Source: SXRF01 sp964624555
GTDB lineage: Bacteria; Pseudomonadota; Alphaproteobacteria; Rickettsiales; SXRF01
Direction of reading: 5' to 3'
Length of the DNA: 22,082 nucleotides
Assembly (NCBI GenBank): GCA_964624555.1
Contig: CAZUXB010000035.1
Span: 1-22,082, forward strand
Shown here piece after piece: positions 1-6,201 of the stretch. The notes under the pieces were generated by a model. That model had not been told where the DNA came from and did no database searches. It saw only the letters and a program-made list of their open reading frames with translations. The position numbers and the translations under genes are program-made. Within the stretch, counting starts at the first letter, position 1, and each line of letters begins with the position of its first letter.

Positions 1-28
1 AAAAATCGAAGCCGAAAGCCCGATTTTT
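1..28 (-). terminator. Hairpin with terminal T-run, probable terminator
   Basis: AAAAATCG (1-8) and CGATTTTT (21-28) are perfect 8-base inverted arms around a 12-base loop. Read on the minus strand the structure ends in a T-run, so it can end transcription of the leftward gene at 88-543. The arms are AT-rich and symmetrical, so it may also serve a gene entering from the left. Confidence 0.45.
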
Positions 29-45
29 CGCGCCGTAGGCAGCGT

Positions 46-66
46 CAAAATGCTGCAAGCATTTTG
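46..66. repeat. Short perfect inverted repeat
   Basis: CAAAATGCT (46-54) and AGCATTTTG (58-66) are perfect 9-base arms around a 3-base loop. It lies just past the stop of the leftward hypothetical gene and before the hairpin at 1-28. It probably forms part of that gene's 3' end structure. There is no T-run directly after it on either strand. Confidence 0.45.
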
Positions 67-87
67 TTAGTTAACTATACTTAAAAT

Positions 88-543
88 TTAACCAACACTA
101 TCCATGCCGCCACCGCCTCTGACACTGCCAGCGCTTGCAAAACTACTTGGCGCAACATTTATGGAAGTATCAACCGGTGCATCTTTTACTTCCAACCTTG
201 GTAAATCAGGCGGAGCTATTTTGCTTAAATCGGGCGGGCCAAGCTGCAACCCTTTGGCAACAACACTGGAAACAGCCCCCCCCCTCAGGTTAAACGAAGC
301 TGCTGCTTTATTTATTGGCCCATCGGCAAAACCTTTGCTACCCAAATGCGCATCAAGGCCGGCATTCATGGTGGAAAACTTCACTCCAGTGAACCTGGTC
401 ATTAACCTCATGAAACCAGCTACGATGGGGTTATTTTCGTCTCCACCTTCGCTCTGCCCTCCACCGCCACTACTGGCACGGGCAGCATTCTGCGCCATTA
501 GCGCATTGATATCTATTCCCTGCGAGCCATCATTAACAGCCAT
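88..543 (-). CDS. Gly/Pro-rich hypothetical protein, 151 aa
   Basis: I do not recognise a family. The protein has no signal peptide or membrane segment. Residues about 25-35 are Gly/Ser-rich, 43-75 look like a foldable segment (FMRLMTRFTG and following), and about 100-117 hold a twice-repeated PPDL unit. The C-terminus ends in a Gly run. The start is ATG at 541-543, with only a weak GTGG-type ribosome site upstream. Two TATAAT-like hexamers lie on the minus strand about 20 and 35 bases before the start, which supports a promoter here. An opposite-strand ORF covers almost the same bases. I prefer the minus-strand reading because its composition is more protein-like and because a hairpin terminator follows it. 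It could be secreted or structural, but nothing proves this. Confidence 0.5.
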   Translation of the reverse strand: MAVNDGSQGIDINALMAQNAARASSGGGGQSEGGDENNPIVAGFMRLMTRFTGVKFSTMNAGLDAHLGSKGFADGPINKAAASFNLRGGAVSSVVAKGLQLGPPDLSKIAPPDLPRLEVKDAPVDTSINVAPSSFASAGSVRGGGGMDSVG

Positions 544-651
544 TTTTTTACCACATTAACTTGATTATACACCCGAATTATAGCGCAGTGTTTTTACAAA
601 ATCACGTGACAATTTTATGACGGTCATGCGACAGCCATACGATAGATACAA

Positions 652-687
652 AAAAACCGCCCTTTCAATCAAGAAAGGACGGTTTTT
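652..687 (-). terminator. Strong intrinsic terminator of the pilin-like gene
   Basis: Fifteen-base arms (652-666 and 673-687) with a 6-base loop pair at 14 of 15 positions. In a minus-strand transcript the odd pair is a G-U wobble, and the stem is followed by a run of seven U (650-656 complement). This fits rho-independent termination of leftward transcription from the pilin-like gene. The plus strand also reads into five T, so it may work both ways. Confidence 0.8.
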
Positions 688-703
688 CAATTAGTTATAT
701 ATC

Positions 704-810
704 AAGAGCGTTTCGCTTTTTGTTCTGCGCTAGGCAGGTGAGGCGAAGTGTACAACTAGCTACAAGAGCCGAAACCTAACGAAGCGCAGAGCAAAAATGG
801 TAATGCTCTT
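704..810. repeat. Large imperfect palindrome 3' of the pilin-like gene
   Basis: Outer arms AAGAGC (704-709) and GCTCTT (805-810) and inner arms 717-731 and 783-797 (14 of 15 pairing, the other a possible G-U) flank a centre of about 51 bases. The right end overlaps the stop codon of the pilin-like gene. The size and terminal inverted repeats suggest a non-autonomous palindromic element (REP, MITE or RPE-like). It could instead be a 3' stabilising mRNA structure. Whether it is repeated elsewhere in the genome cannot be seen here. Confidence 0.5.
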
Positions 811-1735
811 AGTTAAAGCGCAGGCGCAGGGTACAAGCCGGAGTACCACCTGGCGTTGCGCCACGAGCGTAGGTATTGGCTGTATCAGTAGCCGCGACAC
901 CGGTGGTCATACAGTCACCGGCAACGGCACTGGCAGCGGTCGCAGTTGACCATACCGCTTTACTGGTAGCAGCAAGGGCCGGGAAGATCGTATCAGCAGC
1001 GGCACCCATTGTTGCATAACCGCGAGCCTGCACGATACCGGTATTTGGCATACCGTCGTCAAGTTTGCTGTCTATGTTGAATGATTCGATCGGGGTAACA
1101 CCACCACCAACTGTCGTTGCATAAGTAGCAGTACCAGCAGCACCGGGGGTAAGACTGGTTACCGAAGCCAGGGCATAATAATTCTGCCCGGCGCTTGAAC
1201 CAGCCAGCCAGTAGTTACCGCGGCCAAGCTTGGCTGCTGGCAAATACAGTGCAGCGGTAGGCGAAGCGGCCATCTGGCCACCAGTGGTAAGACCTGTACC
1301 CAACGAACCATCTAGCAAGCTAGCCGCTGAAAGCTGCTGCCAGACAAATAGAGTTTCCCCAACCGGAGCATTAAGGTTGGTACCGGCAGTGTCAGTTAAA
1401 AGCCCATTACCATCACCCAAACCAGTGGTACCAGCGTGTGCGCCGGCAGTAGGGTCAAGGCCAAAAGCGGTTGAAGAAGCAGCGAGCAGATCTCCCGGTA
1501 AACCGTTATATTTACCGCGGAAAGTATTCATCGCCGAGTTATATTTTTCATATTGGGCAATAGTAGCGCGTATTTCAGCAGCCTTAATCAGATCCTGACC
1601 AACCAGCACCCCGCCAACGATAAGCCCGATGATTACAAGCACGATTGATAATTCTATAAGCGTAAAACCAACCTGCTTTATAAGACTAGGGTTTTTGCCC
1701 TTTATCTCTGTGGTTTCGATTGCAATGGCACTCAT
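809..1735 (-). CDS. Type IV pilin-like protein with N-terminal methylation motif
   Basis: This is a prepilin-like protein of 308 aa. Leader residues 1-23 end in Gly, followed by the class III signal FTLIELSIVLVIIGLIVGG, with Glu at mature position 5 and a hydrophobic helix that acts as both membrane anchor and assembly interface. Prepilin peptidase would cut after Gly23 and methylate Phe. The rest is Ala/Gly/Thr-rich. Two cysteines near the C-terminus, 26 residues apart, could close a disulfide loop like the pilin D-region. I chose ATG at 1733-1735 because GGAGG lies 8 bases upstream. A TTG five codons earlier overlaps that ribosome site and is unlikely. The leader is long, more like type IVb pilins or pseudopilins. 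No assembly genes (ATPase, platform protein, peptidase) are in the window, so pilus subunit and secretion pseudopilin both remain possible. Confidence 0.85.
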   Translation of the reverse strand: MSAIAIETTEIKGKNPSLIKQVGFTLIELSIVLVIIGLIVGGVLVGQDLIKAAEIRATIAQYEKYNSAMNTFRGKYNGLPGDLLAASSTAFGLDPTAGAHAGTTGLGDGNGLLTDTAGTNLNAPVGETLFVWQQLSAASLLDGSLGTGLTTGGQMAASPTAALYLPAAKLGRGNYWLAGSSAGQNYYALASVTSLTPGAAGTATYATTVGGGVTPIESFNIDSKLDDGMPNTGIVQARGYATMGAAADTIFPALAATSKAVWSTATAASAVAGDCMTTGVAATDTANTYARGATPGGTPACTLRLRFN

Positions 1736-1809
1736 TTGGTACTCCTCCAATAATTAAAAGTTGCTACTTAGGTTCATTCGTACTGTATTTGTTACGTAAA
1801 CTGTTTTAT

Positions 1810-1838
1810 ATTTTATGTCTTGTCCCAAAAGTGAACAA
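1810..1838 (-). promoter_or_regulatory. Possible sigma70-type promoter of the pilin-like gene
   Basis: On the minus strand TTGTTC (1838-1833) and TAAAAT (1815-1810) are separated by 17 bases. The -10 matches five of six consensus positions and the -35 only three. It would give a leader of roughly 70 bases before the ATG at 1735. Confidence 0.3.
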
Positions 1839-1948
1839 TCCACAGCCCAAATGCAAATTTAACTTATAATGGTTAAAACTTCGTTAGCGAAAATCAAAAA
1901 AAACGGCATTACAAAAAAAATATTTATTTTTTATGGTGTTGCAGTTTT

Positions 1949-2737
1949 TTATTTTCCGGTAAAATCCGGCTTGCGTTTTTCATTAAAAGCTGCGATCCCC
2001 TCACTACGATCCTTAGTGGAAAGCAGGCGGTTATAGTAACTTGATTCTGCGGCGAGCGCTTCATCCAGCCTCATATGTATGCTGTGGGTTGACACCCGCT
2101 TTATAGCATTTACCGATAAAGGCGCGGCCCTGGAGATGGCCTGCGCGCAGTCATTCACATAATCCACAAGTTCATCAGGCTCACAGAGCATATTAACCAT
2201 ACCCCAGCTATAAGCATCTGCGGCTGAAAATGCCTTACCTGTAAGCAATAACTCCTTGGCACGGCGCAGGCCGACTGCCCGCGGCATGGTTTGCGTACCA
2301 CCCATTCCCGGGATGATGCCCAGCGTAACCTCTGGAAATGCAAAATACGCAGTTTTAGAGGAATAAATAAAATCACAGGCCAGCGCCAGTTCAAGGCCAC
2401 CCCCATAAGCCGCACCATTAATTGCAGCAATTACAGGCACTTGACAATTCATTATTGAGTTTAGGGAATGGCGGAATTGCTGGTGTTGTACCTGCCACGC
2501 CTCCACAGTCATGCCCTTGCGTTCTTTAAGATCAGCTCCAGCACAGAAAGCCCTTTTGCCATCACCGGTTAAAATAACCGCCCGCACATTAGCCTTGCTA
2601 TTTAGGGTAGCGAAAACATCCTTTAGTTCCAACGCCATCTGCGAATTAAGGGCATTGGCAACATGGGGACGGGAAAGGGTTACGGTGGCTATGCCATCTT
2701 CACTAATCAGTAGCTTTACTGTGGATTCGGATATCAT
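1949..2737 (-). CDS. Enoyl-CoA hydratase/isomerase family protein (crotonase)
   Basis: This 262-aa protein has the full crotonase fold signature. AFCAGADL (about 64-71) and YGGGLELALACD (111-122) form the CoA pocket and oxyanion hole. FPEVTLGIIPGMGGTQ (134-149) is the second motif. Both catalytic glutamates of hydratases are present, Glu116 and Glu136. This supports a real enoyl-CoA hydratase acting on trans-2-enoyl-CoA in fatty-acid or branched amino-acid breakdown. A methylglutaconyl-CoA hydratase is the main alternative, because family members differ in substrate more than in motifs. The start is ATG at 2735-2737 with no strong ribosome site. It is read divergently from trcR. It is not adjacent to gcdH, although crotonyl-CoA from GcdH would be a natural substrate. 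Confidence 0.88.
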   Translation of the reverse strand: MISESTVKLLISEDGIATVTLSRPHVANALNSQMALELKDVFATLNSKANVRAVILTGDGKRAFCAGADLKERKGMTVEAWQVQHQQFRHSLNSIMNCQVPVIAAINGAAYGGGLELALACDFIYSSKTAYFAFPEVTLGIIPGMGGTQTMPRAVGLRRAKELLLTGKAFSAADAYSWGMVNMLCEPDELVDYVNDCAQAISRAAPLSVNAIKRVSTHSIHMRLDEALAAESSYYNRLLSTKDRSEGIAAFNEKRKPDFTGK

Positions 2738-2751
2738 GGCATTTAAAATAC

Positions 2752-2779
2752 TTGAATATTCTTAAAAAACCACTAAATA
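2752..2779 (+). promoter_or_regulatory. Possible promoter of the trcR-peptidase operon
   Basis: TTGAAT (2752-2757) and TAAATA (2774-2779) are separated by 16 bases in the 84-bp AT-rich gap between the divergent crotonase and trcR genes. Initiation would fall near 2786, about 36 bases before the ATG. Both hexamers are imperfect. Confidence 0.35.
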
Positions 2780-2821
2780 AATCACTCCCATAATTTTTTA
2801 TATTTATAAAGAGTATTTGCC

Positions 2822-3364
2822 ATGATCCTACCTTTGATGCCTAAAGCAACCGCCGTGTGGCTGGTTGAGAACACTGCCCTTACCTTCGACCAGATCGGTG
2901 ATTTCTGTGGAATGCACCCTCTGGAAGTACAGGGAATTGCTGATGGTGAAGTTGCCGGCGGCATCCGTGGGCACGACCCGGTGGCCAGCGGGCAGCTTTC
3001 CGCTGAGAACATCGCCGAGTGCGAAAAGGACGAGGATAAGCGCCTGGAAATGCTGGGCACCGCCAAACAGTATATATTGCAGAAGACCAAAGGCAGCCGT
3101 TATACTCCTGTTGCCCGCCGTCAGGATAAGCCGGATGCCATTGCATGGCTGGTGAAGCACTACCCGACCATGACCGACGGGCAGATCGCAAAGCTGGTAG
3201 GCACCACCAAAAACACCATCACCGCCGTGCGCAGCAAGACCCACTGGAATAGCACCAATATAAAACCGCGTGACCCGGTATTGCTTGGCCTCTGCACCCA
3301 GACCCATCTCGATGCAGCAGTCGCCAATATAAAACCAGCCCCAACCGACGCCAAACAGGCTTAA
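2822..3364 (+). CDS. trcR: Cell cycle transcriptional regulator TrcR (DUF1013)
   Basis: The 180-aa product matches my memory of the alphaproteobacterial DUF1013/TrcR family along most of its length. The N-terminal block LMPKATAVWLVENTALTF is followed by QIGDFCGMHPLEVQGIADGE (24-43). A second half has YTPVARRQDKPDAIAWLVKH and an HTH-like segment, QIAKLVGTTKNTITAVR, then HWNS. Two helix-turn-helix-like units, each starting with a (P/D)AxxWLV segment, suggest DNA binding, consistent with a role as a transcription factor tied to the cell cycle. ATG 2822 has a weak AAGAG site upstream. The stop TAA shares its last base with the ATG of the M16 peptidase (TAATG), so translation of the two is probably coupled. 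The C-terminal 15 residues are a variable tail. Confidence 0.88.
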   Translation: MILPLMPKATAVWLVENTALTFDQIGDFCGMHPLEVQGIADGEVAGGIRGHDPVASGQLSAENIAECEKDEDKRLEMLGTAKQYILQKTKGSRYTPVARRQDKPDAIAWLVKHYPTMTDGQIAKLVGTTKNTITAVRSKTHWNSTNIKPRDPVLLGLCTQTHLDAAVANIKPAPTDAKQA

Positions 3365-4626
3365 TGAGCTATAATGTAACCACCCTGCCCAGTGGCCTGC
3401 GCGTTGCCAGTGAATTCCTGCCCGGCGTAGAAAGTGTTGCGGTAGCGGTTAATGTCGGCACCGGTGCGCGTTATGAGAGTGAACACGAGAACGGTATCTC
3501 GCACCTGCTCGAACATATGGCTTTCAAGGGTACCGCCACCCGCAGCGCTAGGGATATAGCCGAAACTTTTGATGCCATTGGCGGGCAGCTCAATGCCTAT
3601 ACTTCGATGGAACTCACCGTTTATTACGCCAAGGTGCTAAAGCAGGATGTGAATATTGCAGTCGAAGTGCTGGCTGACATTATGCAGAACTCCACCTTCG
3701 CCGAGCATGAGCTGGTGCGGGAAAAGGAAGTTATCATCCAGGAAATCGCCATGCACCACGACTCGCCGGATGATCTGATAGTTGATTATTTTGATGCCCT
3801 CGCCTTCCCTGCTCAACCACTGGGACGCTCAATACTAAGCACTGAGGAAAAAGTTTCGTCCTACTCCAGCGATGATCTGCGCCGCTACATGCAGGCGCAT
3901 TACCGCCCGCAGCGCATGGTTATCACCGCCGCTGGAAATATTAAGCACGAGGATTTTGTAGCGCTGGTAGAAAAATATTTTGCAATGCAGCAAATTGAAA
4001 ACGGCAGGGGTTTTGAAAAGGCAACCTATGTTAGTGGCGATATCCGTGTTACCGCTGATTTCGAACAGTTGCATTTGCTTATGGGACTGCCGACTATAAA
4101 TATGCACTCGGCGGATTATTACGCGCTGCAACTATATAGCACCATACTGGGCGGCGGCATGTCTTCACGTTTATTCCAGGAAGTGCGCGAAAAAGCCGGG
4201 CTGGCCTACACGGTTTATTCCATGGCCTCGGCTTATGAAGATGTGGGCATGATGAGCGTCTACGCCGCCGCTGCGCCGGAAAAAGGTGGTGAGTTATCCG
4301 CCATCATCTGCGAGCAGATAGCGGGCATGGCAAAAAACATAACTGATGCCGAGATAGAGCGCGCCCGCAACCAGCAGAAAGCTGAACTGCTCATGGCCCG
4401 CGAAAACCCGCAGACGGTCTCAACATGGATCGGCAGGCACCTGCTCATGTTCGGTGAATACCGGCGGGCTGGCGACATAATAAAACGTATTGATGCTGTG
4501 AGCAAAGACCAACTCCTCGCCCTCGCGAAAAAAATAGCGGGCGGCAAACTCACCGTTGCTGCGCTGGGCAGCGATGTTTCCAAGGTGTTCAGCTACGAAG
4601 AATTGAGTAAAAAGTTAGCCTCTTAA
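3364..4626 (+). CDS. M16 family zinc peptidase, processing-peptidase-like
   Basis: This 420-aa protein is a one-unit M16B peptidase, related to mitochondrial processing peptidase beta and bacterial PqqL/YmxG types. The inverted zinc motif is HLLEH at 47-51, with Glu50 catalytic. The third zinc ligand is probably Glu127 in VIIQEI, 76 residues after His51, the usual spacing. GGGMSSRLFQEVREKAGLAYTV in the second half is the conserved C-domain segment that helps substrate binding. No signal peptide is seen, so it should be cytoplasmic. The start overlaps the trcR stop by one base, and no separate ribosome site is evident apart from sequence inside trcR, so coupling is likely. A perfect hairpin follows the stop. 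It is intact and has the usual length of the family. Confidence 0.93.
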   Translation: MSYNVTTLPSGLRVASEFLPGVESVAVAVNVGTGARYESEHENGISHLLEHMAFKGTATRSARDIAETFDAIGGQLNAYTSMELTVYYAKVLKQDVNIAVEVLADIMQNSTFAEHELVREKEVIIQEIAMHHDSPDDLIVDYFDALAFPAQPLGRSILSTEEKVSSYSSDDLRRYMQAHYRPQRMVITAAGNIKHEDFVALVEKYFAMQQIENGRGFEKATYVSGDIRVTADFEQLHLLMGLPTINMHSADYYALQLYSTILGGGMSSRLFQEVREKAGLAYTVYSMASAYEDVGMMSVYAAAAPEKGGELSAIICEQIAGMAKNITDAEIERARNQQKAELLMARENPQTVSTWIGRHLLMFGEYRRAGDIIKRIDAVSKDQLLALAKKIAGGKLTVAALGSDVSKVFSYEELSKKLAS

Positions 4627-4628
4627 CT

Positions 4629-4655
4629 GTCACCCCGCACTTGTTGCGGGGTGAC
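4629..4655. terminator. Perfect 11-bp hairpin between convergent genes
   Basis: GTCACCCCGCA (4629-4639) and TGCGGGGTGAC (4645-4655) flank a 5-base loop. It starts two bases after the M16 peptidase stop and lies four bases before the stop of the opposing gene. It is GC-rich with no T-run, so it may stop both transcripts with help or act as a 3' stabiliser. The sequence is also typical of dispersed genomic hairpin repeats. Confidence 0.6.
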
Positions 4656-4659
4656 AAGA

Positions 4660-6087
4660 CTAATACCCCGTCAAAATCCTATCCACCAGTTCCTTGATAG
4701 AAGGCACGAAGCCGCCCGCATAGAACGGATCGTTCTTGAACTTGTAGGCATTATGGCCGGAGAACATAAGCTGGGTATCGACCGGCTCACCCAAAATAAT
4801 ATCCTGCAAAGTTTTCTGGATACAGAAACTGCGCGGGTCAGCTTTCTTTCCGGTAGTGTAATCGTCATGGTCTTTCCAGTTGGAAAAGCGGCAGTGGCTT
4901 AAGCAGCCCATACATTCTATCTGGTCGACGAGTATCTGGTTGGCTTTTTCCGGAGTAACAAAAATAAGGGTCGAGTCCGGGGTTTTCATAGCTTCCGTGT
5001 GCCCCTGCTCTTTCCACACATCAACGCGGTGCTTGTCATCGGGCTGGACGAATACCGGACGGCCGCGCGCACCAACCGGCAGCGGTTCAGAGAATAAACC
5101 TTCCTGTTCGAGGCGATATTCGATCTGGCGTTCAGCGCGACCACGCAGTTCCTTAATAAAACTATTATTCACGCCGGAAGAATAAAAACCGGTGGGGCTG
5201 AAATGGTTTAGGAACACATCGCCCTCTTCCAGTTGCATGAGTTTCTTTTTCCAATCAGGAGAAACCGGACTTTCCTTGGTCAGCAGCGGGCGGGTACCGA
5301 ACTGGAACGCAATTTTTCCAATTTCAGGATTATCGAGCCAATGCTCCCAGTCTTTGAGGTGCCACGCACCACCAGCCATGACGATTGGGGTTTCCTGCAG
5401 GCCAAAAACATTCATAGCTTTGCGCAACTCAGCGACACGCGGATACGGATCCTGCGGCACATTCGGGTCTTCAGCGTTAGACAGGCCATTATGCCCACCA
5501 GCCAACCACGGGTCTTCATAAACTACGCTGCCCATCCACTGCGCTGTTTTATTATAGGCCCGCTTCCACAAGGCATTAAAGGCGCGGGCGGAGGAGATTA
5601 TCGGGTGGTAATACACACCGTAGCTGGCAGCGAGGTCACCGAGGCGGTAAGGCATACCAGCACCACAGGTAACGCCATGTACCATTCCTTTCGCCTCATC
5701 AAGTATACCGCGCAGCACGCGCTCGGCACCGCCCATTTCCCACAGGATATTGACATGGATGCGGCCATTGCCGCCGGAAACTTCATGGGCGATCTTAGCC
5801 TGCGTTACACCACCGCGGATACTTTGTTCGACAAGTTCTTCATGACGGTCTTTACGGGTTTTTGCATTATAATGGTACGGAATTATTTTGCCGCTTTCAT
5901 CATAATACTGCGCGTTCACGCCGGAGAAAGTTCCCACCGCACCGGCCGCCGCAAAAGCCCCGGCACTGTTGCCGTTGCTCGCACCAATACCTTTGCCACC
6001 TTCAACAATCGGGTGAACTTCTTTTCCGGAAATAACAACTGGTTTCAGCTTCCGGCCAAAGTCGGAAGCAGCAGCAGAGCCTGACAA
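4660..6087 (-). CDS. Nitronate monooxygenase-like FMN protein with C-terminal Cys cluster
   Basis: The 475-aa protein fits the TIM-barrel nitronate monooxygenase (2-nitropropane dioxygenase) superfamily. It shows VHPIVEGGKGIGASNGNSAGAFAAAGAVGTFSG-type Gly-rich segments near the N-terminus, GMVHGVTCGAGMP in the middle, and a TPIVMAGGAW then IAFQFGTRPLL pattern for phosphate and flavin binding. Such enzymes oxidise nitronates or act as related flavin oxidoreductases. The unusual part is a C-terminal extension with Cys392, Cys395, Cys399 and Cys422, which could bind an iron-sulfur cluster or metal. I chose the TTG at 6085-6087 because AAGGA lies 9 bases upstream. A TTG ten codons earlier has no ribosome site. 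It converges on the M16 gene and diverges from the ligase-like gene. The true substrate is unknown and it could be a distinct oxidoreductase of this fold. Confidence 0.75.
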   Translation of the reverse strand: MSGSAAASDFGRKLKPVVISGKEVHPIVEGGKGIGASNGNSAGAFAAAGAVGTFSGVNAQYYDESGKIIPYHYNAKTRKDRHEELVEQSIRGGVTQAKIAHEVSGGNGRIHVNILWEMGGAERVLRGILDEAKGMVHGVTCGAGMPYRLGDLAASYGVYYHPIISSARAFNALWKRAYNKTAQWMGSVVYEDPWLAGGHNGLSNAEDPNVPQDPYPRVAELRKAMNVFGLQETPIVMAGGAWHLKDWEHWLDNPEIGKIAFQFGTRPLLTKESPVSPDWKKKLMQLEEGDVFLNHFSPTGFYSSGVNNSFIKELRGRAERQIEYRLEQEGLFSEPLPVGARGRPVFVQPDDKHRVDVWKEQGHTEAMKTPDSTLIFVTPEKANQILVDQIECMGCLSHCRFSNWKDHDDYTTGKKADPRSFCIQKTLQDIILGEPVDTQLMFSGHNAYKFKNDPFYAGGFVPSIKELVDRILTGY

Positions 6088-6134
6088 TTTAACAATTCCT
6101 TGATATAGATAGCACAATATTTGAAAATTTAGTA

Positions 6135-6162
6135 TTAAGAGTGGGGATTATAGAACTATAAT
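6135..6162 (+). promoter_or_regulatory. Possible promoter of the O-antigen ligase-like gene
   Basis: TTAAGA (6135-6140) and a consensus TATAAT (6157-6162) are 16 bases apart, in the 114-bp gap between divergent genes. Initiation near 6169 would give a leader of about 33 bases before ATG 6202. Confidence 0.42.
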
Positions 6163-6201
6163 ATTTTTAATACAATCAAGAAAACTTACTAGAAATACAA
6201 T

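Noticed and set aside
104..559. Plus-strand 151-codon open frame opposite the first hypothetical gene
   Set aside because: It mirrors the minus-strand gene almost exactly, is rich in Pro/Leu as expected of an antisense shadow, and its only signals (hairpin end, TATAAT-like boxes) fit the minus strand better.
704..810. Integron attC site, suggested by ACCTAAC at 774-780
   Set aside because: The palindrome lacks a matching GTTRRRY at its other end and has no integrase or cassette array nearby.
5233..6084. 283-codon plus-strand open frame across the nitronate monooxygenase gene
   Set aside because: It is an antisense shadow. The minus-strand protein has clear family features and a ribosome site.
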